Below are positions 5,697 to 12,366 of a stretch of 12,366 nucleotides of DNA, in pieces; position 1 is the stretch's first letter; every line of letters starts with the position of its first letter. The position numbers and the translations under genes are program-made. The stretch is from Candidatus Cloacimonadota bacterium (GTDB lineage Bacteria; Cloacimonadota; Cloacimonadia; Cloacimonadales; TCS61), in the NCBI GenBank assembly GCA_030626645.1, contig DAOUTP010000031.1, positions 1-12,366 of the forward strand, written 5' to 3'. The notes under the pieces were generated by a model. The model was not told the origin of the DNA. It saw only the letters and a program-made list of their open reading frames with translations, and ran no database searches.

Positions 5697-7345
5697 AAGT
5701 CAGATTAAATAAAATGAGTAAAATTCTTTTTTCAGCAAGTGTAATTGGTTGGATAATTATTGGAATTCTCCTATTCAATTTTGTAAATGTGGATGCCGCA
5801 AATTCGGAAGATGCCAACATCTATAAAAAGCTTAAACTTTTCAGTGAAGCACTTTTCAATCTTAGACAAAATTATGTGGAAGAGCTTGATGTTGATGATC
5901 TGATAGATTCGGCTATCAAAGGAATGCTGGATGAAGTAGATCCACATACATATTATTTTACTCCAGATGAATTTGAGAAATTCAGCACAGATACTAAAGG
6001 TGAATTTGGTGGTTTGGGTATCTCGATAGACAAGAAAGGTGATTATATTACAGTTGTTGCACCAATAGAAGGTACTCCAGCTTATAGAATGGGGATACAT
6101 GCCGGTGATAAGATATCAAAAGTTGATGGTGAAAGCGTTGTTGGAGTTTCAACTGATGAATCTATTTCAAAAATGCGCGGTGAACCCGGGACAAAAGTTG
6201 TGATCACGATCATCAGACCTGGAGTTAAAAGTGAATTGGAATTTGAAATCATCCGTGAGATAATTAAGATCCACAGTATTCCATATTCATTTAAACTGGA
6301 TAATGGAATTGGGTACATGAGAATTCGACAGTTTAATGCAAATACAACTTCAGATATGAGAGAAAAATTGGATGATCTTGAAGAAGAAGGTATTCGAGGA
6401 CTTATTATTGATCTTAGATTCAATCCTGGAGGTCTTCTTAGAGAAGCAATAAATACTGTAAATGAATTCATCGGGAAAAATAAACTTGTAGTATTCACAA
6501 AAGGCAGAGCACCTCAAACCAACATGGAATATTTCACGAAATATAACAGAATTAGAGATGATTATCCAGTTGTAGTTCTTATTAACAGCGGATCTGCAAG
6601 TGCTTCTGAAATATTTGCCGGCTCGCTGCAGGATTGGGATCGTGGTCTGATAGTTGGTCAAACTTCATTTGGAAAAGGATCAGTTCAACGATTGTTCCCG
6701 CTTTCAGATGGTAATGGCATCAAGATAACAACTGCTAAATATTATATAAAATCTGGTAGATGTATTCATAAAGATCTTAATGATAAATTATTGAAAGATG
6801 AACGTGTCAAAAATGGTGATATTTCTAAAGAAGAGATTGAAGGAATGCAAGAAGAAGCTAAAGAAAAAAGTCATGAAAATGTATATTACACTAATGAAGG
6901 GAGAGAAGTTTATGGTGGTGGTGGCATAACTCCAGACATTGAGATCGAACAATCTCTTCTTACAGATCTGGGTGTAGATCTGCGTAGAAAAAATATTTTC
7001 TTCAATTATTCTGTGAATTACCTAATAGAAAACGATAACATTGTCACTATGGATTATAAGGCATCACGTAAGGATATTGATGAATTACTGGAATTTGCAA
7101 AAACAGAAGAAATCGAATTTGAACAGGTTGAAGTAGATAGCATTCTTTCTTGGATAAAGAATGAACTGACCAGTAATATTATTGGTAGGAAATTTGGAGA
7201 AGTGGAACGGTATAAAGTTATATTGGAAGAGGATACTCAGCTTCAGAAAACTATTGAAATTTTTGATAAATATCCTACACTTGAAGATATGTTCGAATAT
7301 GCAGAAGAGATTAAACTGAAAAAAAAAAAGATGGATAACAAATAA
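5693..7345 (+). CDS. ctpA: S41 family C-terminal processing protease (CtpA/Prc type) with PDZ domain
   Basis: This serine protease, exported or membrane-anchored, cuts proteins near their C-termini in the periplasm. The 550 residues start with a hydrophobic segment (about 9-33, ending ...VNVDAANS) that is a signal peptide or anchor. LDEVDPHTYYFTPDEF leads into the PDZ domain (about 102-184, FGGLGISI onward). The peptidase core contains NSGSASASEIF with nucleophile Ser303 and FGKGSVQ with general base Lys328, exactly 25 residues apart as in E. coli Prc and plant CtpA. An insert of about 43 residues (361-403) separates GRCIHK from YGGGGITPDIEI, and a Glu/Lys-rich tail of about 130 residues follows. 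ATG overlaps tmk by 4 nt, and AAGGAG at 5679-5684 is a strong SD. Last gene of the operon, followed by a terminator. Confidence 0.94.
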   Translation: MKVRLNKMSKILFSASVIGWIIIGILLFNFVNVDAANSEDANIYKKLKLFSEALFNLRQNYVEELDVDDLIDSAIKGMLDEVDPHTYYFTPDEFEKFSTDTKGEFGGLGISIDKKGDYITVVAPIEGTPAYRMGIHAGDKISKVDGESVVGVSTDESISKMRGEPGTKVVITIIRPGVKSELEFEIIREIIKIHSIPYSFKLDNGIGYMRIRQFNANTTSDMREKLDDLEEEGIRGLIIDLRFNPGGLLREAINTVNEFIGKNKLVVFTKGRAPQTNMEYFTKYNRIRDDYPVVVLINSGSASASEIFAGSLQDWDRGLIVGQTSFGKGSVQRLFPLSDGNGIKITTAKYYIKSGRCIHKDLNDKLLKDERVKNGDISKEEIEGMQEEAKEKSHENVYYTNEGREVYGGGGITPDIEIEQSLLTDLGVDLRRKNIFFNYSVNYLIENDNIVTMDYKASRKDIDELLEFAKTEEIEFEQVEVDSILSWIKNELTSNIIGRKFGEVERYKVILEEDTQLQKTIEIFDKYPTLEDMFEYAEEIKLKKKKMDNK

Positions 7346-7374
7346 AAATTGGTTTTTATCAAGATGATAAGCAT

Positions 7375-7407
7375 AACCTTCCTGGTTTTTCTGCCTGGAA
7401 GGTTTTT
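7375..7407 (+). terminator. Rho-independent terminator after the uppS-ctpA operon
   Basis: AACCTTCC (7375-7382) pairs perfectly with GGAAGGTT (7397-7404). GG 7384-7385 can also pair with CC 7394-7395 across a T-T mismatch, leaving a loop of TTTTTCTG. The stem runs into a T tract (7403-7407). It starts 30 nt after the ctpA stop codon and is the only GC-containing hairpin in this otherwise AT-rich intergenic stretch. Confidence 0.8.
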
Positions 7408-7480
7408 ATCTATGTTTTCAATTTGTGGGAACAAATTAAATTATTAAATTCAGGTTAATATTTGTTTAAATCAATAATTC

Positions 7481-7518
7481 TTGACATTAATAAAATATTT
7501 TAGTTTTGAGATTATAAT
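7481..7518 (+). promoter_or_regulatory. Probable promoter region for metG
   Basis: A perfect TTGACA lies at 7481-7486 and a perfect TATAAT at 7513-7518, but they are 26 bp apart, too far to work as one sigma-70 pair. Between them, TAGTTTTG (7501-7508) fits the Bacteroidota -7 element TAnnTTTG, with the TTG of TTGACA 17 bp upstream. A promoter is expected here because a terminator lies upstream and metG follows, but which -10 or -7 box is used cannot be decided from sequence. Confidence 0.45.
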
Positions 7519-7537
7519 AAGAATTATTAATGATTAT

Positions 7538-7541
7538 GGAG
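7538..7541 (+). promoter_or_regulatory. Ribosome binding site supporting a TTG start for metG
   Basis: GGAG lies 6 nt before TTG 7548. The two in-frame ATGs at 7530 and 7536 are upstream of or overlap this site and have no SD of their own. Starting at TTG gives MENFLVTSALTYANG, the usual beginning of MetG. Confidence 0.6.
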
Positions 7542-7547
7542 ATAATT

Positions 7548-9572
7548 TTGGAAAATTTTTTAGTAACCAGTGCACTTACTTATGCAAATGGGAAATTGCA
7601 TATAGGGCATATTGCCGGTTCATATTTGAATGCGGACATTTTTGTTAGATATCAGAAATTAGTTGGAAATGATGTTTTATATATTGGAGGAACAGATGAT
7701 TACGGAACTCCAATCTCTATCAAAGCTGAAGAAGAAAATGTTTCACCACAGGATATTGTTGATAAATTTAATAAAAGCATGCGAGTAGATCTTGAAGGTT
7801 TAAATATTCAGCTGGATAACTTTTCAGGAACCTCTCATGTTAACCATTCAAAAGATTCACAAGATTTCTTTACCAATCTATATGATGCAGGATACATCAA
7901 GAAAAAAGTAATTAAACAGTTTTATGATGAGAAGCAGAAGAGATTTTTATCAGATAGATATGTGGAAGGAATTTGTCCGTTTTGTAAAGAGGAAGGAGCA
8001 CGTGGAGATCAATGTGATAATTGCGGTAAACTTATAGATGCGATGGACTTAATCGAACCTAAAAGCAAACTTTCGGGTGAAGTTCCAATTATTAAAGATA
8101 CAACTCACTGGTACCTTGATCTTCCCAAATTTGAGGATGAATTACGTAACTGGCTTGATACAAAAACATATTGGAAAGATAATGTTAAAAACTTTGTTCT
8201 TAGTTGGTTGAATGAAGGTTTACAAGAACGAGCAATAACTCGTGATCTCAATTGGGGAATTCCAATTCCGCTGGAGAACACAGAAGGTAAAGTGCTTTAT
8301 GTATGGTTTGATGCACCAATCGGATATCTTTCTTCAACAAAAGAATGGGCAGAAAAAATTGGAGAGCCGGATCGATGGAAGGATTATTGGTTGAATAAAG
8401 ACACCAAAATGATTCATTTTCTTGGAAAAGACAATATTCCTTTCCATACGATAATATGGCCTGCAATGCTTTCCAAGCAGAAAGAGCAATTTGTACTTCC
8501 ACATGATGTGCCTGCAAATGAATATCTTAACCTGGAAGGACAAAAGATGTCCACAAGCCGTAATTGGACTGTATGGGTAGAAGATTACTTGAAGTACTTT
8601 GAAGGTGAATATCTGCGCTATGTATTGGCAGCAAATGCACCGGAAACCAAAGATAGTGATTTCAGTTGGGAAGATTTTAGAATGCGGATAAACACCGAGC
8701 TGAATAATGTTTTGGGTAATTTGGCAAATAGAACATGTGTATTCAGTAAAAAGTATTTTGATGGAAAAATTAAACGACCAGCGAAGCTTACTGAGTTATC
8801 TAAAAACACGCTTGCAGAAGTTTATAAACTAACTGATACAATAGGTAGATCATATTCAAGTTATCAAGTGAGAAAGGCTACAAAACAATTCATGGATATT
8901 GCCCGAATTGGCAATAAATACTTCGATGAAACACAACCATGGAAAGAAATTAAATCTGATAAGAATAAAGCTTCCGAAACCTTGTATGTATGTCTGGAAA
9001 TACTACGTATAATATCAATTACAGCATCTCCAATAATTCCAAAAAGTATGAAAATCCTTCATGATATGCTAGGTATTACAATTCCACTTACGTGGGATAA
9101 TATCAGCAAAGAAACAGCGGAATATTCAATTAATAACGTTGATAGATTATTCAGAAAGATCGATGAGAAGGAAGTTGAAGAGCAACTTGAGATACTTAAA
9201 CAAAGACAGAAAGAAAATGTGAAGGAAGATATTATGATAGAACATAAACCTCTAATAGAATATGATGATTTTATGAAACTTGAGATCCGTATTGTAAAGA
9301 TATTGGAAGCTGAGCGAGTGAAAAAATCAAATAAACTAATTAAACTCAAAGTAAATATCGGTGGGGAAGAGCGTTCTGTAATTGCTGGAGTTGGTAAAGA
9401 TTACAAACCGGAAGAACTGATCGGCAAGAAGGTTCCAATGCTGATAAACTTAAAACCGCGAATTGTGATGGGAGTAGAATCTCAGGCTATGATCTTAGCT
9501 GCGGAAGATGAAGGAAAACTTTCCATTTTACATCCGGATAAGGATGTAATGGAAGGAAGTGAAATTTCCTGA
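7548..9572 (+). CDS. metG: Methionine--tRNA ligase with C-terminal tRNA-binding domain
   Basis: This enzyme charges initiator and elongator tRNA-Met with methionine using ATP. From TTG 7548 the product is 674 residues; from ATG 7530 it would be 680. The class I signature HIGH is at 18-21 and KMSTS at 333-337. The zinc knuckle uses C143-x2-C146 and C156-x2-C159, a single CxxC pair set in the connective-peptide region. GGTDDYGTPI, VWFDAPIGYLSSTKEW and FLGKDNIPFHTIIWPAML are catalytic-core motifs. The anticodon-binding helical domain follows, then a charged linker and an EMAP-II/Trbp111-like OB-fold domain (about 573-674, DDFMKLEIRIVKI to the end), which dimerises and aids tRNA binding. Length and domain order are like E. 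coli MetG. It is separated from the upstream operon by a terminator and probably has its own promoter. Confidence 0.96.
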   Translation: MENFLVTSALTYANGKLHIGHIAGSYLNADIFVRYQKLVGNDVLYIGGTDDYGTPISIKAEEENVSPQDIVDKFNKSMRVDLEGLNIQLDNFSGTSHVNHSKDSQDFFTNLYDAGYIKKKVIKQFYDEKQKRFLSDRYVEGICPFCKEEGARGDQCDNCGKLIDAMDLIEPKSKLSGEVPIIKDTTHWYLDLPKFEDELRNWLDTKTYWKDNVKNFVLSWLNEGLQERAITRDLNWGIPIPLENTEGKVLYVWFDAPIGYLSSTKEWAEKIGEPDRWKDYWLNKDTKMIHFLGKDNIPFHTIIWPAMLSKQKEQFVLPHDVPANEYLNLEGQKMSTSRNWTVWVEDYLKYFEGEYLRYVLAANAPETKDSDFSWEDFRMRINTELNNVLGNLANRTCVFSKKYFDGKIKRPAKLTELSKNTLAEVYKLTDTIGRSYSSYQVRKATKQFMDIARIGNKYFDETQPWKEIKSDKNKASETLYVCLEILRIISITASPIIPKSMKILHDMLGITIPLTWDNISKETAEYSINNVDRLFRKIDEKEVEEQLEILKQRQKENVKEDIMIEHKPLIEYDDFMKLEIRIVKILEAERVKKSNKLIKLKVNIGGEERSVIAGVGKDYKPEELIGKKVPMLINLKPRIVMGVESQAMILAAEDEGKLSILHPDKDVMEGSEIS

Positions 9573-9631
9573 GAATCAAAAAAATAATAATAAAGGAATG
9601 AATAATAATTTATTTATTTTCTTAATGATGC

Positions 9632-9637
9632 TATAAT
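9632..9637 (+). promoter_or_regulatory. Candidate -10 box immediately before the diguanylate cyclase gene
   Basis: TATAAT lies at 9632-9637, only 5 bp before ATG 9643, so transcription from it would begin at or about the start codon (leaderless). No good -35 is seen at 17-18 bp (TTTATT or similar). The 70-bp gap 9573-9642 is almost pure A/T, so a chance match is possible. Confidence 0.35.
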
Positions 9638-9642
9638 GTGTA

Positions 9643-10857
9643 ATGGAGGTTAAGATCGCAAAGCAATTAAATAATAAGAAAAGTCTAACGGGTTCATTTC
9701 TTACAAGAAAGAATGCGCCAATCGAATTAATTATAATAGTAGTTGTAATAATAATTGTTTTTATCTTACTAAAAGTTTTTCATGTATCAAATCACATGAT
9801 GGGGTCGTATGGTTATTTTAACTATAAACTTGTAATCGAGTTATTAATAATTTTTTTCCTAATAACCATAGGACTTATTATTTTCACTAATAGAAGATAT
9901 ACTGAATATAAAGAAGATATAGATGAATGGATAGCCATTGATTACAAACTTCATCAATATGAGAAAAAATTTGAAAATATCATTTATAATGTTCCTGGAA
10001 TTGCGATTTATGGAGTCGGTAGAGATCATACCATAACTTATTGGAATCATGCTTGTAAGAAAATGTATGGATTTAAAAATAGTGAAGCTATTGGTAAGAA
10101 GGTCGAAGATCTAATTGTACCAAATTCCACTTTTGAGAAATTTAAAAAAAATATTGATAAATATTATGAAAGCAATATTGAAATAACTCCTGGTGAAATG
10201 GAATATCTTCATAAGAACAAATCCAAATTAAATGTACTAACCAGCTTCCATAAACATGAAACCGTTTTTGGGGATCAGGAATTATATAATCTATCTGTTG
10301 ATTTGACAGAACTTAAAAGAACAAAAAAAGAACTAAAAAAATCAAATATAAAACTACATACATTAGCCAGAACTGATTCACTTACACAACTTCCGAATCG
10401 ACGTGCTATCTTAGAAAGTATTGAATATGAAAAGATGAAATATGAACGTTCAAAAGAAGTTTTCACAATTGCAATGATTGATGTGGATGATTTTAAGAAT
10501 ATTAATGATAAATATGGACATGATTGCGGTGATTTTGTGTTAAAACAAATTTCAAATTTAATGATCGCTCTTGTTAGAAAGCAAGATGTTGTAGGGCGCT
10601 ATGGTGGTGAAGAATTCCTATTACTTCTTCCACAAACAAACTCTAAGGGTGCATTACGAATAGCTCAGTTAATTCTGCAACAAATCGCCAAATTCCCGAT
10701 TACATTTAAAGATAAAGAATTATCCATTACGGCAACAATAGGTATTAGTGATTACAAAGGTGAAGAAATCAAGGTTAGTGATCTAATTAAAAAAGCTGAT
10801 AAAGCTATGTATAAAGGTAAGTCTCAAGGCAAAAATAAGGTTGTTGTTTCAGAATAA
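9643..10857 (+). CDS. Membrane-anchored PAS-GGDEF diguanylate cyclase
   Basis: It probably makes the second messenger cyclic di-GMP from two GTP. The 404 residues contain two membrane helices (about 27-46 and 63-82) joined by a short 16-residue loop, so little of the protein is outside. A cytosolic PAS domain follows (about 108-228; IIYNVPGIAIYGVGRDHTI, then TYWNHACKKMYGF), then a charged signalling helix and a GGDEF domain (about 241-404). The domain starts with DSLTQLPNRR; metal-binding IDVDDFKNIND has Asp280, the active-site loop is GGEEF (321-325), and the product-inhibition I-site R312-K-Q-D315 lies five residues before it. All key residues are present, so activity and feedback inhibition are likely. 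The start is uncertain: no SD precedes ATG 9643, while a strong GGAGG (9645-9649) overlaps it. The signal sensed by PAS is unknown. Confidence 0.92.
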   Translation: MEVKIAKQLNNKKSLTGSFLTRKNAPIELIIIVVVIIIVFILLKVFHVSNHMMGSYGYFNYKLVIELLIIFFLITIGLIIFTNRRYTEYKEDIDEWIAIDYKLHQYEKKFENIIYNVPGIAIYGVGRDHTITYWNHACKKMYGFKNSEAIGKKVEDLIVPNSTFEKFKKNIDKYYESNIEITPGEMEYLHKNKSKLNVLTSFHKHETVFGDQELYNLSVDLTELKRTKKELKKSNIKLHTLARTDSLTQLPNRRAILESIEYEKMKYERSKEVFTIAMIDVDDFKNINDKYGHDCGDFVLKQISNLMIALVRKQDVVGRYGGEEFLLLLPQTNSKGALRIAQLILQQIAKFPITFKDKELSITATIGISDYKGEEIKVSDLIKKADKAMYKGKSQGKNKVVVSE

Positions 10858-10871
10858 ATTATGTAAGTGAT

Positions 10872-12366
10872 ATGGTTGAATTAAAAAAGGAACTTGGATT
10901 ATTATCGGTATTTAGTATCGCTGCTGGAGCAATGATAAGTTCAGGGTTATTTATTTTACCGGGTCTAGCTTATTACATATCAGGACCTGCTGTGATCCTG
11001 GCATATCTTTTAGCAGGTATTTTAGTACTTCCATCTATGTTCAGTAAAGCTGAACTGGCTACTGCAATGCCTAAATCTGGCGGAGATTATTTCTTTGTAA
11101 ATAGAAGTATGGGAGCTGGGTTTGGAACGATCGCGGGAATTTCTGCCTGGTTTTCATTAGCCTTTAAAAGTGCTTTTGCCCTGGTTGGAATAGGTGCTTT
11201 TGCATCTATCATTTATCCTGAAATTACTATTTTCCAAATAAAGCTCATTGCTATCGTTTTCTGCGTATTATTTACAATAATCAATTTGAGAAGCACTAAG
11301 CATGCAGGCTGGGTTCAAATTTACATGGTAGTTGGATTATTGATACTTTTAGTATGGTATGTAACTAAAGGAATTCCGCATGTTGATAATCGCCATTTTG
11401 ATGTCTTTATGAAAGGTAACCTGAAAACTATTTTCATGACTTCCGGTCTGATCTTTGTGTCTTACGGCGGTTTGACAAAGATTGCCAGTGTGGCTGAGGA
11501 AGTAAAAAATCCATCGCGAAATATACCACTTGGCATGATTTCTGCATTCACTATTGTAACTATAGCGTATATACTAGTAATTTTTGTAACAGTGGGTTTA
11601 TTGGGAGATGATCTTCTTTTACCGGCTCCCAAGCTTTATACTCTCACACCGATCAGTGACGGAGCTGCAGTTTTTGCCGGGAAACCTGGAATGTATATAC
11701 TATCAATTGCAGCTTTATTAGCGTTCTTTTCTACAGCAAATGCAGGTATTATGGCTTCCTCGCGCAATCCTATGGCTATGAGCCACGATAAATTGCTTCC
11801 TTCATTTTTTGGAAAAATGAGTAAAAAACATAAAACCCCTGTAAATTCGATTTTGTTCACCAGTGGTTTTATGATATTGGTAATCTTCTTACCTTTAGAA
11901 ATACTTGTTAAAACAGCTTCCACAATGAAGATATTGCTGTTTATTTTTATAAATATATCTGTAATAATTATGCGTGAAAGCGGAATTCAGAACTACCGGC
12001 CTAAATTTAAAAGCCCTTTGTACCCTTGGCTACAGATTTTTGCGGTTTTGGCTTATATTTTCTTGATCATTGAAATGGGATCATTGCCACTCATCATGAC
12101 TGCTGTTTTTATTATTGGTGGATTATCCTGGTATTGGTTCTATGGTAGTATTCGCTCTAATAAAGAATCTGCTCTTTTGCAACTTGTTAAACGCATCAAA
12201 GCTAAAGACCTGGTGACTACATCTCTGGATACTGAATTGAAAGAAATCATTCGAGAGCGCGATAATATTCGGAAAGACAGGTTTGATAAGCTCATCGAAA
12301 GCGCAGTAATTTTAGATATTAATAAATCTGTAACTAAGGAAGAATTTTTCCATAAAATTGCAGACA
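10872..12366 (+). CDS. APC superfamily amino acid permease with C-terminal regulatory region (3' truncated)
   Basis: From ATG 10872 the frame is open for 498 codons to the window end with no stop. The N-terminus, LGLLSVFSIAAGAMISSGLFILPG, is the first-helix motif of amino acid/polyamine/organocation transporters, with the helix-breaking GAMISSGLF substrate-binding stretch. AMPKSGGDYFFVNRSMG and SVAEEVKNPSRNIPLGM are further APC signatures. About twelve hydrophobic segments span residues 10 to about 430, ending near GGLSWYWFYGS. A hydrophilic region follows (about 436-498), and its last part, SAVILDINKSVTKEEFFHKIAD, resembles the start of a PTS EIIA type-2 (PtsN/fructose) domain. The substrate is probably an amino acid but cannot be named. 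The gene starts 14 nt after the diguanylate cyclase stop with only a weak SD-like AAGTGA, so the two are probably co-transcribed. Confidence 0.9.
   Translation, partial: MVELKKELGLLSVFSIAAGAMISSGLFILPGLAYYISGPAVILAYLLAGILVLPSMFSKAELATAMPKSGGDYFFVNRSMGAGFGTIAGISAWFSLAFKSAFALVGIGAFASIIYPEITIFQIKLIAIVFCVLFTIINLRSTKHAGWVQIYMVVGLLILLVWYVTKGIPHVDNRHFDVFMKGNLKTIFMTSGLIFVSYGGLTKIASVAEEVKNPSRNIPLGMISAFTIVTIAYILVIFVTVGLLGDDLLLPAPKLYTLTPISDGAAVFAGKPGMYILSIAALLAFFSTANAGIMASSRNPMAMSHDKLLPSFFGKMSKKHKTPVNSILFTSGFMILVIFLPLEILVKTASTMKILLFIFINISVIIMRESGIQNYRPKFKSPLYPWLQIFAVLAYIFLIIEMGSLPLIMTAVFIIGGLSWYWFYGSIRSNKESALLQLVKRIKAKDLVTTSLDTELKEIIRERDNIRKDRFDKLIESAVILDINKSVTKEEFFHKIAD

Noticed and set aside
9573..9642. 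Terminator between metG and the diguanylate cyclase
   Set aside because: The only inverted complementarity is among A/T runs with no stable GC stem.
11636..11923. Minus-strand ORF of 95 codons
   Set aside because: It is antisense to strongly conserved permease sequence and has no recognisable domain or SD; likewise for the other minus-strand open frames within the genes.

Overview
The window is AT-rich chromosomal DNA from a diderm (Gram-negative-type) bacterium. It encodes a lipoprotein-type murein transglycosylase, dTDP-sugar synthesis and a periplasmic S41 protease. The stand-alone S23 four-helix-bundle gene with short tandem repeats, the 'GGGG-ITPD' style of the S41 protease and the low GC suggest a relative of Cloacimonadota or the Bacteroidota/FCB group. 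That placement is inference from general impression, not from a marker gene.

Layout. (1) Positions 1-515: the 3' end of an S23/Avd-like four-helix-bundle gene, then a compact repeat zone of two 62-68 bp direct repeats and eight 9-bp units. (2) Positions 516-7345: a tightly packed seven-gene plus-strand operon, uppS, cdsA, rfbB, an mltD-like gene, rimI, tmk and an S41 protease. Junctions run from a 4-nt overlap to a 10-nt gap, and the operon is closed by a hairpin terminator at 7375-7407. (3) Positions 7408-7547: a promoter-bearing leader for metG. (4) Positions 7548-9572: metG with the fused C-terminal tRNA-binding domain. (5) Positions 9573-12366: a membrane PAS-GGDEF diguanylate cyclase, then 14 nt later an APC-type amino acid permease that runs off the window. 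The end of its visible sequence looks like the start of a PTS EIIA-type domain.

How the genes fit together. UppS makes the undecaprenyl lipid carrier, CdsA makes CDP-diacylglycerol for phospholipids, RfbB feeds deoxysugar synthesis for surface polysaccharide, the MltD-like lipoprotein remodels peptidoglycan, and the S41 protease probably processes envelope proteins. RimI and Tmk are housekeeping genes carried in the same transcript. The operon is thus mainly an envelope-growth unit. All genes are on the plus strand, and no rRNA, tRNA, CRISPR or transposase was seen. The least ordinary parts are the S23 gene with its repeat zone and the permease with a regulatory-looking tail.
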